Shown here: one piece after another, positions 7,564-20,327 of the stretch
How positions within the stretch are numbered: the stretch's first letter is position 1
Layout: each line of letters starts with the position of its first letter
Assembly: GCA_026708265.1 (NCBI GenBank)
Contig: JAPOVI010000367.1
Coordinates: 1-34,549 of the forward strand
Direction of reading: 5' to 3'
Length of the DNA: 34,549 bases
Source: Acidobacteriota bacterium
GTDB taxonomy: Bacteria > Acidobacteriota > Vicinamibacteria > Vicinamibacterales > UBA8438
Translations under genes and position numbers: made by a program
The notes under the pieces: generated by a model
The model's input: only the letters and a program-made list of their open reading frames with translations
Database searches by the model: none
Told to the model about the DNA's origin: nothing

Positions 7564-8388
7564 ATGTCGTCACCGCGCGACCCCGGCCGGCCGACCGCCG
7601 GCGCGGCTTTCGATCGTCTCGTCGAGATCATGCGGACGCTGCGGTCTCCCCGCGGCTGCGCCTGGGACCGCGAGCAGACCCTCGCCTCGCTGCGTCCCTT
7701 CGTGCTCGAAGAGGCCTACGAGGTGGTCGACGCCATCGACCGGGGCGACCCTGCGGCGCTGCGGGAGGAGATCGGGGACTTCGTGCTCGAGGCGGTGTTC
7801 CTGGCCCAGGTGGCGCACGAGCAGGGAGCCTTCGAGATTCGCGATTCGCTCGATGCGGTCTGCGCCAAGCTCGTGCGGCGTCACCCGCACGTGTTCGGCC
7901 CCGGGAAAGAGGCCGCTCCGCCCCTGTCGGCCGACGACGTCAAGCGGCAGTGGGAGGCGATCAAGGCGGACGAGCGGACCTCCGCCGGCCGGGAGCCGGA
8001 GGCTCTCGGGGAGATCCCGGAGGCCCTGCCGGCGCTGCTGCGGGCCTACCGCATCGGGAAGCGTGCGGCCACCGTAGGCTTCGACTGGACGGCGCCCGCC
8101 GAGGTCGAGGCGAAGGTGGCCGAGGAGCTCCGGGAGCTCCGGGCGGCCCGGACCGCGGGCTCGCCGCACGAGGTGGAGGAGGAGCTCGGTGACGTCCTGT
8201 TCGCGGTGGCGAATCTCGCGCGGCATCTCGACGTCGATCCCGAAGCCGCCCTGCGCGCCGCCAATCGGAAGTTCGCCGCGCGGTTCCGCCGGCTCGAGCG
8301 GCGGCTTCGCGACCGGGGAATCGAGCTGCGCGACGCCTCCCCCGCCGAGCTGGACGCGGAGTGGCGCCGCGTCAAGGATCGAGAATGA
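7564..8388 (+). CDS. mazG: nucleoside triphosphate pyrophosphohydrolase MazG
   Basis: The 274-residue cytoplasmic enzyme hydrolyses (d)NTPs to NMP and pyrophosphate, serving housecleaning and alarmone-linked roles. Two MazG modules are present. The first has CAWDREQTLASLRPFVLEEAYE followed by EEIGD, supplying the Mg-binding EExxE and ExxD sets. The second has VEEELGDVLFAVANLARHL and ANRKFAARFRRLE near the end. Length matches the two-domain family. ATG 7564 is chosen because the domain begins about 15 residues later; the ORF is open upstream but would overlap the divergent gene. Its last 17 bp overlap the 3' end of comEC, which converges on it. Confidence 0.94.
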   Translation: MSSPRDPGRPTAGAAFDRLVEIMRTLRSPRGCAWDREQTLASLRPFVLEEAYEVVDAIDRGDPAALREEIGDFVLEAVFLAQVAHEQGAFEIRDSLDAVCAKLVRRHPHVFGPGKEAAPPLSADDVKRQWEAIKADERTSAGREPEALGEIPEALPALLRAYRIGKRAATVGFDWTAPAEVEAKVAEELRELRAARTAGSPHEVEEELGDVLFAVANLARHLDVDPEAALRAANRKFAARFRRLERRLRDRGIELRDASPAELDAEWRRVKDRE

Positions 8389-10882
8389 ACCGCATTCCGT
8401 CCACGGCCGTCGCAACGACGGCCCGGCGGCCGTCGGTGCAGACCGAAATCGCCCCCACCTCGCCCGTCTCGAGCAGGCGCGCCCCCTGCGCCTCGTAGCG
8501 GCCGACGACCTCGGGGTGCGGGTGTCCGAAGCGGCTGTCGCGGCCGGCGCTGACGATGGCCACGTCGGGCTCGAGGGCCGCCAGGAGTCCTTCGGAGCTG
8601 GAGGTGCGGCTTCCGTGGTGCGGCGCCTTGAGGACACGGATCGCGGCGGGGGTCCAGGCCGCGTCCAGCTCCGCCTCCACGGCAGCGCCGACATCGCCCG
8701 GCAGCACGACCGAGACGTCGCCCAGCCGGACGTCGAGGACGACCGAATCGTCGTTGCGCACCCGGGGTCGTTCCCAGTCGGGCCGCGGAGGATGAACGAC
8801 CCGCACCACCGCGCCGCCCGCGACGAGCCGCTCCCCGGCGTGGCGCGTCCGCCAGGTCGACGGGGTCGCGCGCGCCAGCGCCAGCAGCTCGGCTCGCGAG
8901 GACGACGCGGGGACCGGCACCCCCTCCCAGATCTCGCGCGGGGCGAACTCGCGAACGACGTCCGGGGCCCCTCCGATGTGGTCCGGATGCGCGTGGGTCA
9001 CGAGAAGGTAGTCGAGCCGCCGCACCCCGGCCGCGCGCAGGGCGGGCACTACGACGCGACGCCCGATGCCGGATCCGCCGACCGCGGACCCGCCGGCATC
9101 GACGAGCAGCGACTGCCCTCCCGGCAGGAGCACGAGCGTGGCGTCCGCCTGCCCCACGTCGAGGAACAGCACCCGCAACCGCGCGTCCCCCGCGGCACCC
9201 GGGCCATCGAGCCCCGCGCACGTCGAGCTGGCGAGCCACCGGGAGGGACTGGCGACGCCGGGCGGCGCCACCATACCCGCCGTGGCCAACGCGGCGGCGC
9301 AGAGCGCGGCGCGGCGCACCCCGCGTCGGGGGGCGCAGAGCCACAGGGCCCAGGTGCCGTAGTAGACCGCGGCCAGCGCCGGGTACGGCCTCGGCACGTC
9401 CACCACCAGGGCCGGCGCCGCGTCGACCAGCCGGGTCGACTCGACGATGCCGAACGCCGCGAGATGGGCTGCGAAGCCCACGGCCGCCGCGCCGGAGGAC
9501 CACGCGGGGGCGAGCGCGGCCGCCGCCATGCCGGCGAGCTGCGTAACCGTCATCAAGGGAATCGCGGCGAAATTCAACAGGAGGCCGGCGAGGCTGATGC
9601 GCGAGAACCACGTGGCCGCGATTGGCAGCAGCGCCACCTCGGCGCAGACCGTTGCCCCGAGGAGCAGGAGCGCCGCCCTCGCCGCCGGGCCGCCGCGCGG
9701 ACCGAGCCTGTCCACCGCGGCTGACGCCGCGGACGCGGCGAGGCGTGGCATCCCGGCGAGGATGCCCAGGGTGGCGCCGAACGTGAGCTGGAACCCGGGA
9801 TCGGCCAACTGCTCCGGCGAGGCGGCCACGAGGCAGGCTCCGGCGAGCGCCAGGGTGTTGAGCGGCCGCGTGCTGAGGTCGGCGGCGCGGGCGAGCAGGA
9901 ACGTGACGGCGGTGAACGTGGCCCGGGCGACGGACGGTTCCGGGCCTACCACCTCCGCATAGGCGATGAGGCCCGCCGCCGCGAGGAGCGCGGCCGCGCG
10001 GCGCCCCGCGCCGGCCAGCCGGGACCCGGCGACCAGCAGGCCCGCCAGGACCGCGATGTTGCCGCCCGAGATCGCGATGACGTGGTACGTCCCCGCCTCC
10101 TGCAGGCGCCGCGTCGTCTCGGGATCGAGTCCCGCCCGGTCGCCGATCAGCACCGCCGTCACGATCGCAGCGGAGCGGGCGCTGTGGACGCCCACCGAGC
10201 GCGCGATCCAGCCGCGCACCCGGGCGCGCACCGCCGCCGCCCATTCCGCGCGCCGGGCCGCCGGCTCGAGCACGTCGACGAGCAGAGCGCTCTTCACCGA
10301 GCCCAGCAGGCCGATGCCCCGCGTCCGGAGACGGTGGGCCTGGTCGGGCGTGCCGAAGTTGGCGTAGCGGGGCGGCCAACGCAGGGCGACCGGCACGCGC
10401 ACGCGCCGGCCGACGCGCCACGCGGACATTCGCGCCTCGACGAATCGACCGCCGACGGAGGCTCGCACGCCTCCGCGCACCGAAACCTCGCGGCCCCGGT
10501 CGGTCAGCCGGTCGACGTCGATGACGAGGCTGGCGCCGTAGTCCGTCGCCAGCGCGTCCCGGCGGAGGCGCCCCTCGACCACCACCACCCGTCGCGGTCC
10601 CCCGGTGCGCGGTTCCCCCGCGCGGTGCGCCGCGTACCACGCCAGCAACGGCGTCCGCAGCTCCGCGCGCGCAATTGCGCCGAGGGCCGTGCCGCAGGCG
10701 GCGAATCCCACGAGGGCCGCGACCACGAACCGCCGCTCCGCGTGACGCCGGAGCAGAGCGGCGGCGACGGCCCAGGCGAGGGCGGCGACGACCACGGCCA
10801 GCGGGACCGACCGCCCGAGCACCCAGCCGGCGGCCGCACCGGACAGCATCGCGGCAGCCGGCGCGGATGCCCCGTGCAGCAT
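8372..10882 (-). CDS. comEC: ComEC/Rec2 DNA-uptake channel protein
   Basis: This 836-residue inner-membrane protein is expected to carry single-stranded DNA into the cytoplasm during transformation. The order is: N-terminal membrane segments, a DUF4131-like OB region, then the Competence domain with GTYHVIAISGGNIAVLAG at 264-281 and many hydrophobic helices. A C-terminal MBL domain runs from about residue 570 with LDVGQADA, the metal motif HAHPDH (630-635), PGDVG and APHHGSRTS. All parts are present, so the gene looks intact. Translation starts at ATG 10882, 47 bp after the carB stop. No other competence genes lie in the window. It probably shares the kinase-carAB transcript. Confidence 0.93.
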   Translation of the reverse strand: MLHGASAPAAAMLSGAAAGWVLGRSVPLAVVVAALAWAVAAALLRRHAERRFVVAALVGFAACGTALGAIARAELRTPLLAWYAAHRAGEPRTGGPRRVVVVEGRLRRDALATDYGASLVIDVDRLTDRGREVSVRGGVRASVGGRFVEARMSAWRVGRRVRVPVALRWPPRYANFGTPDQAHRLRTRGIGLLGSVKSALLVDVLEPAARRAEWAAAVRARVRGWIARSVGVHSARSAAIVTAVLIGDRAGLDPETTRRLQEAGTYHVIAISGGNIAVLAGLLVAGSRLAGAGRRAAALLAAAGLIAYAEVVGPEPSVARATFTAVTFLLARAADLSTRPLNTLALAGACLVAASPEQLADPGFQLTFGATLGILAGMPRLAASAASAAVDRLGPRGGPAARAALLLLGATVCAEVALLPIAATWFSRISLAGLLLNFAAIPLMTVTQLAGMAAAALAPAWSSGAAAVGFAAHLAAFGIVESTRLVDAAPALVVDVPRPYPALAAVYYGTWALWLCAPRRGVRRAALCAAALATAGMVAPPGVASPSRWLASSTCAGLDGPGAAGDARLRVLFLDVGQADATLVLLPGGQSLLVDAGGSAVGGSGIGRRVVVPALRAAGVRRLDYLLVTHAHPDHIGGAPDVVREFAPREIWEGVPVPASSSRAELLALARATPSTWRTRHAGERLVAGGAVVRVVHPPRPDWERPRVRNDDSVVLDVRLGDVSVVLPGDVGAAVEAELDAAWTPAAIRVLKAPHHGSRTSSSEGLLAALEPDVAIVSAGRDSRFGHPHPEVVGRYEAQGARLLETGEVGAISVCTDGRRAVVATAVDGMRFILDP

Positions 10883-10929
10883 GCGGGGCAGGCATGCAAG
10901 GGGCGCGCCCGGTTCGGGGCGCGGGGGCT

Positions 10930-14178
<3,249 letters not shown>

Positions 14179-14197
14179 GACGGTGAAGGGCCCGGGC

Positions 14198-15328
14198 TCA
14201 CCGCGACGGCGGCCGCTCCATCGCGTTGACGAACGCGCCGAACAGGTAGTCGGCGTCGTGCGGCCCGGGCGAGGCCTCGGGATGATACTGCACGCAGGAG
14301 ACGGGCAGGCGCTTGTGCCGCAGCCCCTCGACCGTGCCGTCGTACAGGTTCCGGTGGGTGATGTCGACGTCGTCCGGCACGGAATCCTGGTCGACCGCGA
14401 ACCCATGGTTCTGCGACGTGATCTCCACCTGCCCGGTCCCCAGGTTCTTGACCGGGTGGTTGGCTCCCCGGTGGCCGAACTTGAGCTTGTAGGTCGCGGC
14501 GCCCATGGCGAGGCCAAGAACCTGGTGCCCGAGACAGATGCCGAACAGCGGCACCCCCGAGCCCATGAGCTCGCGGGCATTGGCGACGGCGTAGTCGAGC
14601 GGTGACGGGTCGCCGGGACCGTTGCTGAAAAAGACCCCGTCTGGCTGCATCGCGAGGAGGTCGGCGGCGGGAGCCGCGGCGGGGAAGACGCGCACGTCGC
14701 AGCCGTGGCTGTCGAGCCGACGCAGGATGTTGCGCTTCATCCCGAGGTCGTAGGCGGCGACCCGCAGCCGCCGCGTCGCGCGGCGGGGAGGCTCGAGCGC
14801 GAAGCCGGGCGCCGGGCCGGAGGCCTGCCAGTCGAACGGCTCGGCACAGGTGACGCCCCGGACGAGATCGCTACCCTCCATCGTCGGCGCTGCCCGCGCC
14901 TGGTCGACGAGGTCGTCGGGGTTGACGGCGCCCGTGCCGATCACGCCCCGCATGACGCCCGACGATCGCAGCGTACGGGTCAGGGCCCGCGTATCGATGC
15001 CGGCGATCGCCACCACGCCATGCGCGGCCAGGTAGTCGTCGAGCGTCCCCGTGGCGCGCCAGTTGCTGGCGATGGGCGAGGCCTCGCGAATGACGAAGCC
15101 GGCCACGTGAGGCCGTCCGGACTCCACGTCGTCGGGAGCGACCCCGTAGTTGCCGATCTGCGGACAGGTCATCGTCACGATCTGCCCGGCATAGGACGGG
15201 TCGGTCAGGACCTCCTGGTATCCGGTCATGCTCGTGTTGAAGACCACCTCGCCCGCGGCCCGGCCCGACGCACCGACGGCCCGGCCCACGAACGACGCGC
15301 CGCTCTCCAGCGCGAGGACGGCGTTCAT
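14198..15328 (-). CDS. carA: carbamoyl-phosphate synthase small subunit
   Basis: The 376-residue glutaminase subunit releases ammonia from glutamine and passes it to CarB. The N-terminal small-chain domain is intact ([26 protein letters not shown]). The C-terminal class I glutamine amidotransferase domain shows the triad Cys265 ([10 protein letters not shown]), His349 and Glu351 ([12 protein letters not shown]). Translation starts at ATG 15328, whose last two bases belong to the TGA stop of the upstream kinase-like gene (ATGA overlap). The two should therefore be translationally coupled. No pyr or arg gene is nearby. Confidence 0.98.
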   Translation of the reverse strand: MNAVLALESGASFVGRAVGASGRAAGEVVFNTSMTGYQEVLTDPSYAGQIVTMTCPQIGNYGVAPDDVESGRPHVAGFVIREASPIASNWRATGTLDDYLAAHGVVAIAGIDTRALTRTLRSSGVMRGVIGTGAVNPDDLVDQARAAPTMEGSDLVRGVTCAEPFDWQASGPAPGFALEPPRRATRRLRVAAYDLGMKRNILRRLDSHGCDVRVFPAAAPAADLLAMQPDGVFFSNGPGDPSPLDYAVANARELMGSGVPLFGICLGHQVLGLAMGAATYKLKFGHRGANHPVKNLGTGQVEITSQNHGFAVDQDSVPDDVDITHRNLYDGTVEGLRHKRLPVSCVQYHPEASPGPHDADYLFGAFVNAMERPPSR

Positions 15329-17382
15329 CGGCGTGCCCGATCGAGTGACGCGGCGACGCGGACGCGGTCGAAGGCCGGCACCTCGACCACGGTGACCCAC
15401 GGCTCGTACCCGTCCTGCTCGATGCGAACCTCACGGCGGCCCGCCGGGAGATCGGTGACGACGACCGGCGTGTGTCCGGCGAGCTCACCTTCGATAAGGA
15501 CGCGGGCGCCGGCGGGTCGGGATTCGACGAAGACCGACCCGGTCGTTCGGGCGCCGGCTCCGGCGATGACGGGAGCGGGCGGTGTGGAGGGCTCGGCGGG
15601 GGCCGGCGGCAGCGTCTCGTCCGCGGACGGCACGCCGCCCCGCACCAGCTCGACGCCGAGGGCCGCCACCTTCGCCGCTGCGGAAAGGGTGACCTCGCGC
15701 GTCTGCAACTCGTAGCCGGGGGCCTGGATCCCGACCCGGTGGGTGCCGTAGGGCACGCCCTCGAGGGAGAGCGGCGTTCGCCCCCGATCGACCCCCTCCA
15801 ACGTGACGGTAGCCCCCGGCGGAGACGTGCGGACGAGCAGCCACCCGACCTGGGGGCCGGAGGTCGCCGACTCCAACGCCGCGGAAGGTGCGGCCGGCAG
15901 GGTCGGAGTGGCGCTCACGGGCGGGAGCTCGTCGCCCGGTTCCGGCGCGAAGAAACTCCCTGGCGCCCGGGAATCCACCGGCGGGAACGAACCCGCGGGC
16001 GGCGGGCTCTCGCCACCCGGCTCGCGCGCCGGCGTCACGGGCGGCAGCGCGTCGAGATCCTCCACCCGCAACGGCGGATCCTCGGGGATCTCGCGGGGTT
16101 CCGACCGTTCGGCGAGGGCAGGCTCCTCGTCGGGCGCGGCCCCGCCGCCGCCGCCCACCCCGACCTCGGGCGCAAAGAGGAAGTAGAGCACGCCCGCGCC
16201 GAGCACGCCCACGAGGACCGCGGCGGTTCCCTGCAGGATGGCGCGCACCCGCTCGCCCACGGAGAGAGGTTCCTCGTCCTCGATCGGCTCCAGGTCGTCG
16301 AGCGGATCCGCGTCGCTCTCCGGGCCGGCGGCAACCCGTGCCGCCTCGTGCCCTTCGGCGTCGCGCCCGCCATCCGACCGCGGCCCGGGCCCGCCCTCGC
16401 GGAGGTTCGGCGGGAGTCCCGAGTCGATGCCGTCGTCCGCAACGGTCTCGCGCTCTCCGTCGGGCTCCTCATCGGCAACCGGGAGCAGACCGTCGCCTGC
16501 CCCGTCCGGGAGCGTCGGGGTCGACGCGGGGCCGACCGTCTTCGCCGCAGCGTCGATCGGCTCCGGCTCGATCACCTCGACGCCCAGCGCCTCGGCAAGC
16601 GAGGCCACGAGCTCGACCGCGCGACCCGGTCGGTCGGCGGGTTCCTCGGAGAGCCCCCAGGAGAACGCGTCCCGCAGCGCGGGCAGCGCCCCCTCGTCCC
16701 CCACGTAGATGGAACCCAGCCGCTCGATGATCTCGTCCCTGCTGCCGGTGGCGCGACGCCCGGTCAACAGCTCGTAGGCGATCGCGGCCACGGCGTAGCG
16801 ATCCGCCTCCGCCCCCCAGTCGGTGCCGTCCACCACTTCCGGCGCGGCGTACGGACGCCGCACCGGCGCGCGGAGCCCGACATCCTCGAGGGCGCGCGCC
16901 ACCCCGAAGCCCGTCGCGCGGGCCTCGTCCGGCGACACGAACACGTCGCGCAGGTGAAGGCTCCCGTGCAGGACTCCGGCGTCGTGCGCCGCGTCGACGG
17001 CGCCCGCGAGCTGATGGAGCAACGGTATGGCGCGTTCGGCCGCGGCGGGCGCGTAGTGGCGCATCGCGACGTCCAGCGATTCGGCGGCGACGTACTCCTG
17101 GACGAGATACGGAACGCTCCCCTCGCACCCGACCGCGAGCGGCGTGACGATGCCCGGATGCGCCAATCCGGCCCCGACCAACCGCTGCAGGGCGTCGGCG
17201 AGCTCGTCGGCCAGCTCCGGCGTGAGATCGAGATGGAAGGCCTTGACCGCAACGGCCGCGCCGTTGGTGGGATCCGCGGCCCGGTATACGGGGCCGAGGA
17301 CACCCGCCCCGAGCTGATGCAGCACCCGGAACGGGCCGAACGCACCGGGAGCGGAAGGCGACGCAGCGTCCTCGAATGTCAG
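15325..17382 (-). CDS. membrane-anchored PEGA-repeat protein with pseudokinase domain
   Basis: The 685-residue protein has four parts. First is a cytoplasmic Ser/Thr-kinase-like domain (about 15-270), then an acidic Pro-rich linker, one membrane helix (381-403), and an extracytoplasmic part with two PEGA repeats (about 513-567 and 615-667). The kinase fold keeps the glycine loop LGAGVLG (24-30), VAVK with Lys47, APE (180-182) and the F-helix Asp. The catalytic HRD is HGS (139-141) and the metal-binding DFG is GFG (158-160). Phosphotransfer is therefore unlikely: a pseudokinase. The CTG at 17382 is chosen because a promoter at 17411-17439 would start transcription near 17404 and GGGGGA sits 8 nt before the CTG. 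No ATG, GTG or TTG is in frame between. Its stop overlaps carA (ATGA). Confidence 0.85.
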   Translation of the reverse strand: MTFEDAASPSAPGAFGPFRVLHQLGAGVLGPVYRAADPTNGAAVAVKAFHLDLTPELADELADALQRLVGAGLAHPGIVTPLAVGCEGSVPYLVQEYVAAESLDVAMRHYAPAAAERAIPLLHQLAGAVDAAHDAGVLHGSLHLRDVFVSPDEARATGFGVARALEDVGLRAPVRRPYAAPEVVDGTDWGAEADRYAVAAIAYELLTGRRATGSRDEIIERLGSIYVGDEGALPALRDAFSWGLSEEPADRPGRAVELVASLAEALGVEVIEPEPIDAAAKTVGPASTPTLPDGAGDGLLPVADEEPDGERETVADDGIDSGLPPNLREGGPGPRSDGGRDAEGHEAARVAAGPESDADPLDDLEPIEDEEPLSVGERVRAILQGTAAVLVGVLGAGVLYFLFAPEVGVGGGGGAAPDEEPALAERSEPREIPEDPPLRVEDLDALPPVTPAREPGGESPPPAGSFPPVDSRAPGSFFAPEPGDELPPVSATPTLPAAPSAALESATSGPQVGWLLVRTSPPGATVTLEGVDRGRTPLSLEGVPYGTHRVGIQAPGYELQTREVTLSAAAKVAALGVELVRGGVPSADETLPPAPAEPSTPPAPVIAGAGARTTGSVFVESRPAGARVLIEGELAGHTPVVVTDLPAGRREVRIEQDGYEPWVTVVEVPAFDRVRVAASLDRARR

Positions 17383-17410
17383 TGGTGCAGTCCCCCGGGC
17401 CAGTGGCCCG

Positions 17411-17439
17411 ATCGTACCATGGAAGCGGCGTCGTTTCAA
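17411..17439 (-). promoter_or_regulatory. promoter of the pseudokinase-carA-carB-comEC unit
   Basis: TTGAAA (17439-17434) and TACGAT (17416-17411) are separated by 17 bp on the minus strand, each five or four of six consensus matches. Transcription would begin near 17404, leaving a leader of about 22 nt before the CTG start. This excludes the in-frame TTG at 17439 as a start codon. Confidence 0.6.
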
Positions 17440-17474
17440 TGGGTTGGCCGGACCGGTGAGGGGCCGGCGGGGCC

Positions 17475-17504
17475 TTGACAGTGCAATCCCGCGTTTGCGA
17501 GAGT
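17475..17504 (+). promoter_or_regulatory. possible bshC promoter
   Basis: A perfect TTGACA (17475-17480) faces away from the divergent promoter at 17411-17439. An 18-bp spacer leads to GAGAGT (17499-17504), a poor -10. If it is used, transcription starts near 17511 and the bshC start must lie downstream of that point. Confidence 0.3.
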
Positions 17505-17507
17505 ACG

Positions 17508-19163
17508 GTGAGCGTGCCCGCCGACGTGCCGTCCTCCAACCCCTCCTCGTCGGGTGTGCCCATCGACCTTCGACGCCTGCCGTGGACGCGTCGACTCGTG
17601 CGCGACTACAGTCACGCGTTCGAGCGGCTGGCTCCCTTCTACGCGGGCTCGCCTGCCGCGCCGGAGGCGTGGGCGGAAGCGGTCGAGCGCTGCCGTCGCC
17701 GCCCCCCGCGGCCCGCCATGGCGGACGTGCTGGCCGCGCAACTGGCTGCGCGGGCGGCGCCCGCGGCTGCACGGGCGGCGGCGCGGCGTCTTGCCGAGCC
17801 GGGGGCCGCGGCCGTGGTGACCGGACAGCAGGCGGGCCTGTTCGGCGGCCCGCTGTACACGCTGCTCACGGCGTTGACCGGCATTCGGCTCGCCGAACGC
17901 CTCGCACGCGAGCACAATGCGACCGTCGTACCCATCTTCTGGGTGGACGCAGAGGACCACGACCTCGACGAGATTCGGGACTGCCCGCTCCTCGACGCCG
18001 ATCTCGACCCGCACGCGATCCGGCTCGACCTCGATGCTCCGCGCGGCACCGCGGCGGCCGCCATCCGCCTCGCGGGCAACGTGCGCGGCGCCACGGCCGC
18101 CCTCCGCGAGCTGTTGCCGCCGACCGAGTTCACGGACGAGGTGCTCGCCGGTCTCGACGCCGCGTACGCCGAGGGCACGCGACTCGTGGAAGCGTTCGCC
18201 CGCTGGCTCGACCGGCTGGCCGGCCCCGCCGGGCTCGTCGTGTTCGACGCATCGGATCCCGCCGCGAAACCCCTCGTACGGTCGCTCTTCGCGGACGAAC
18301 TGCGGGCTTCGGGAGGGACCGCGCGCCAGGCCGCGGCGGCGGGCGCGGCGCTCGCGGCCGCCGGCTACCACGCGCAGGTCGAGCCGCAGCCCGACGGGGT
18401 GGCGCTGTTCCGCCTCGACGAGACGCGGCAGCCCATCCGGGTGGCGCCGGAGGGATTCTCGGTGGGCGAGCGCGTGGTCGCCGCCGACGAACTGCTGCGG
18501 GAGGTCGACGCCCACCCGGCGCGCTTCAGCCCGAACGTCCTGCTCCGACCACTCGTGCAGGACGCGCTGTTCCCCACCGCCGCCTACGTCTCCGGTCCGA
18601 ACGAGCTCGCCTACCTGGGCCAGCTTCGCGGCGTCTACGAGCGGTTCGGCATACCGATGCCGATCATCTTTCCGCGGGCGAGCGCCACCATCGTCGACCG
18701 CGCGACCGTGAGGTTCCTGGAGCGCTACGGGCTCGACTTCGCCGATCTGCGGCCGCGCGACGACGGCGTGCTCAACCGGCTGCTCGCCGCGCAGATCCCG
18801 GCCGAGCTGGAGACGGCGCTGGCGGGGGCGGACGCGGCGGTGGACGAGCGCCTCGCCGCGGTCTCGGCGGCCGCACCGTTGCTCGATCCCACGCTTTCCG
18901 GGGTGGTGGAATCGACGCGCAAGCGGATGCAACGCGATCTGGCCACGCTCCGCGGCAAGGTCGTGCAGGCGGCCAAGCGGCGGGACGAGACGTTGCGCCG
19001 GCAGTTTCGGCGAGCGCGCGCGCAGGCGTTCCCGAACGGCGAGCCCCAGGAAAGAAGCGTCGGCACGGTCTACTTCCTCAACCGCTACGGCCCCGCGTTC
19101 GTCGATCGTCTGTTGGCCGACCTCCCGCTCGACCCCGGCCGACACTGGCTGCTGACCATCTAG
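17508..19163 (+). CDS. bshC: bacillithiol biosynthesis cysteine-adding enzyme BshC
   Basis: The protein of about 551 residues is expected to join cysteine to GlcN-malate, the last step of bacillithiol synthesis, in the cytoplasm. The family signature VVTGQQAGLFGGPLYT is followed by VPIFWVDAEDHDLDE. Also present are GPNELAYLGQLRGVYERFG, PRASATI, a C-terminal helical coiled-coil stretch, and the closing PLDPGRHWLLTI. Length is normal. The start is uncertain: GTG 17508 has GAGAG just upstream, while GTG 17514 or GTG 17556 (MPIDLRRLPWTRRLVRDY, 535 residues) fit better if the TTGACA promoter is real. The bshA and bshB partners are not in the window. The TAG stop begins repeat copy B. Confidence 0.93.
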   Translation: MSVPADVPSSNPSSSGVPIDLRRLPWTRRLVRDYSHAFERLAPFYAGSPAAPEAWAEAVERCRRRPPRPAMADVLAAQLAARAAPAAARAAARRLAEPGAAAVVTGQQAGLFGGPLYTLLTALTGIRLAERLAREHNATVVPIFWVDAEDHDLDEIRDCPLLDADLDPHAIRLDLDAPRGTAAAAIRLAGNVRGATAALRELLPPTEFTDEVLAGLDAAYAEGTRLVEAFARWLDRLAGPAGLVVFDASDPAAKPLVRSLFADELRASGGTARQAAAAGAALAAAGYHAQVEPQPDGVALFRLDETRQPIRVAPEGFSVGERVVAADELLREVDAHPARFSPNVLLRPLVQDALFPTAAYVSGPNELAYLGQLRGVYERFGIPMPIIFPRASATIVDRATVRFLERYGLDFADLRPRDDGVLNRLLAAQIPAELETALAGADAAVDERLAAVSAAAPLLDPTLSGVVESTRKRMQRDLATLRGKVVQAAKRRDETLRRQFRRARAQAFPNGEPQERSVGTVYFLNRYGPAFVDRLLADLPLDPGRHWLLTI

Positions 19164-19266
19164 GAGTCGAGCGGAGGCCGCAGCGCGACCCTGCGGTCGC
19201 GGCGACGAACGGCCGGCGGGGAGCCTGCGCCGCAGGCGACGAACGGCGGGCTGGGAGTCTGCGGCC
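19161..19266 (+). repeat. stop-codon-anchored dispersed repeat, copy B
   Basis: The element starts with the bshC TAG (19161-19163) and GAGTC, as in copy A, but goes straight to module 2 (GAGCGGAGGCCGCAG). Module 2 carries the perfect hairpin CGCGACC-CTGC-GGTCGCG (19184-19201) and GCGACGAAC. The first hairpin module is missing. Instead there is a second small hairpin, GCCTGC-GCC-GCAGGC, followed by another GACGAACGG and a terminal GGGAGTCTGCGG. The -10 box of the next gene lies 10 bp after its end. Confidence 0.8.
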
Positions 19267-19276
19267 CGGACGGCGG

Positions 19277-19282
19277 TATACT
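19277..19282 (+). promoter_or_regulatory. -10 box upstream of the peptidyl-prolyl isomerase gene
   Basis: TATACT matches five of six consensus bases and lies 37 bp before the TTG start. No good -35 stands 17 bp upstream (GGAGTC, inside the repeat tail). Confidence 0.35.
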
Positions 19283-19319
19283 TGCGGCAAAACGCCTTCG
19301 AGCAGGACAGGATACGCAG

Positions 19320-20327
19320 TTGCAGCTTCGGTTCCCAGTGGTACTTGCCGCCGGGCTCCTGGCGGGCCCGGCCCTGGCGGGATGCGACACAGCGTCCGGT
19401 GGGGGCGCGACACCGACCGCCGAGGCGCCGGAATCCCAGGCCGACCTTCCGGAGGTCGTGGCGCGCGTCAACGGCACCTCGATACTGCGGAACGAGTTCG
19501 AGCGCGCCGTGCGTTCCGCGGAGGTGCGGGCGGGACAGGTGGTTCCCGCCTCGCTCCGCGCGGCGATCCACGACCGCGTGCTCGACCGCCTGATCGTGTT
19601 CCACCTTCTCCTCCAGGAGGCCCAGGCCCGGCAACTCGTCGTCGACGACGGCGAGATCGACGCCGAGATCGACCGGATCCGCGAGGACTTCCCCTCCCAG
19701 GAGGATTTCGAGGCCCAGCTCTCCGAGTGGGGCACGTCGCTCGACGAGCTGCGAACGGAGCGGCGCCGCGACATGCTGATCGCGAAGCTCATCGAGGCTG
19801 ACGTGGCACCCCGGATCGCCGTGGGCGACGAGGCGGTGCGGGCCTTCTACGACCAGCACCCGGACCAGTTCGCGGAGACGGAGGCGGTGCGCGCCAGCCA
19901 CATCCTCATCGAGGCCGCGTCCGACGGCGCGCCGGCCGAGCGGGACGCCGCGCGGGCGCGAGCCGAGGCGATCCGCAGCGAGGCCCTGGCGGGGGCCGAC
20001 TTCGGCGCCCTCGCGCGGGAGCACTCCGACGACCGCGCGACGGCGGCGGCCGGAGGCGAGCTTGGCTTCGTGGTCCGGGGACAGACCGTCCCGCCGTTCG
20101 AAGAGGCCCTCTTCGCCCTGCAACCCGGCGAGATCGGGCCGGTGACGGAGTCACGGTTCGGCTTCCACGTAATCCGCGCCGACAGCCGGCGGGCCGCGCG
20201 CGTCGTTCCCTTCGAGGAGGCCGGCGACGGAATCCGGCGCATGCTCGTCGCGCAGGCGCGCCAGGCGCTCGCGGCGGAGCTCGTCGCCCGGCTGCGGGCC
20301 GCCGGCGAGATCGAGACCTACCTATGA
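19320..20327 (+). CDS. SurA/PrsA-like peptidyl-prolyl cis-trans isomerase lipoprotein
   Basis: The 335-residue protein is predicted to be a lipid-anchored folding helper for exported proteins. The signal ends in the lipobox LAGC with Cys22. An N-terminal SurA-like helical region (about 45-170) is followed by a parvulin PpiC domain (about 195-290): RASHILIEA, FGALAREHSDD, GELGFV and FGFHVIR are the standard rotamase segments. A C-terminal helix packs behind. TTG 19320 is the start because AGGA lies 7 nt upstream and it gives the basic N-terminus MQLRF. Its stop overlaps the next gene as ATGA, so the XdhC-family gene is co-translated. Substrates are not evident from context. Confidence 0.9.
   Translation: MQLRFPVVLAAGLLAGPALAGCDTASGGGATPTAEAPESQADLPEVVARVNGTSILRNEFERAVRSAEVRAGQVVPASLRAAIHDRVLDRLIVFHLLLQEAQARQLVVDDGEIDAEIDRIREDFPSQEDFEAQLSEWGTSLDELRTERRRDMLIAKLIEADVAPRIAVGDEAVRAFYDQHPDQFAETEAVRASHILIEAASDGAPAERDAARARAEAIRSEALAGADFGALAREHSDDRATAAAGGELGFVVRGQTVPPFEEALFALQPGEIGPVTESRFGFHVIRADSRRAARVVPFEEAGDGIRRMLVAQARQALAAELVARLRAAGEIETYL

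Noticed and set aside
19164..19319. Small coding gene between bshC and the isomerase gene
   Set aside because: The open frames here are readings of the repeat element; the same spurious peptide appears at the other two copies.
17436..20123. An 895-codon minus-strand frame across bshC and the isomerase gene
   Set aside because: It spans two well-supported plus-strand genes and the repeat, and its composition is that of an antisense shadow.
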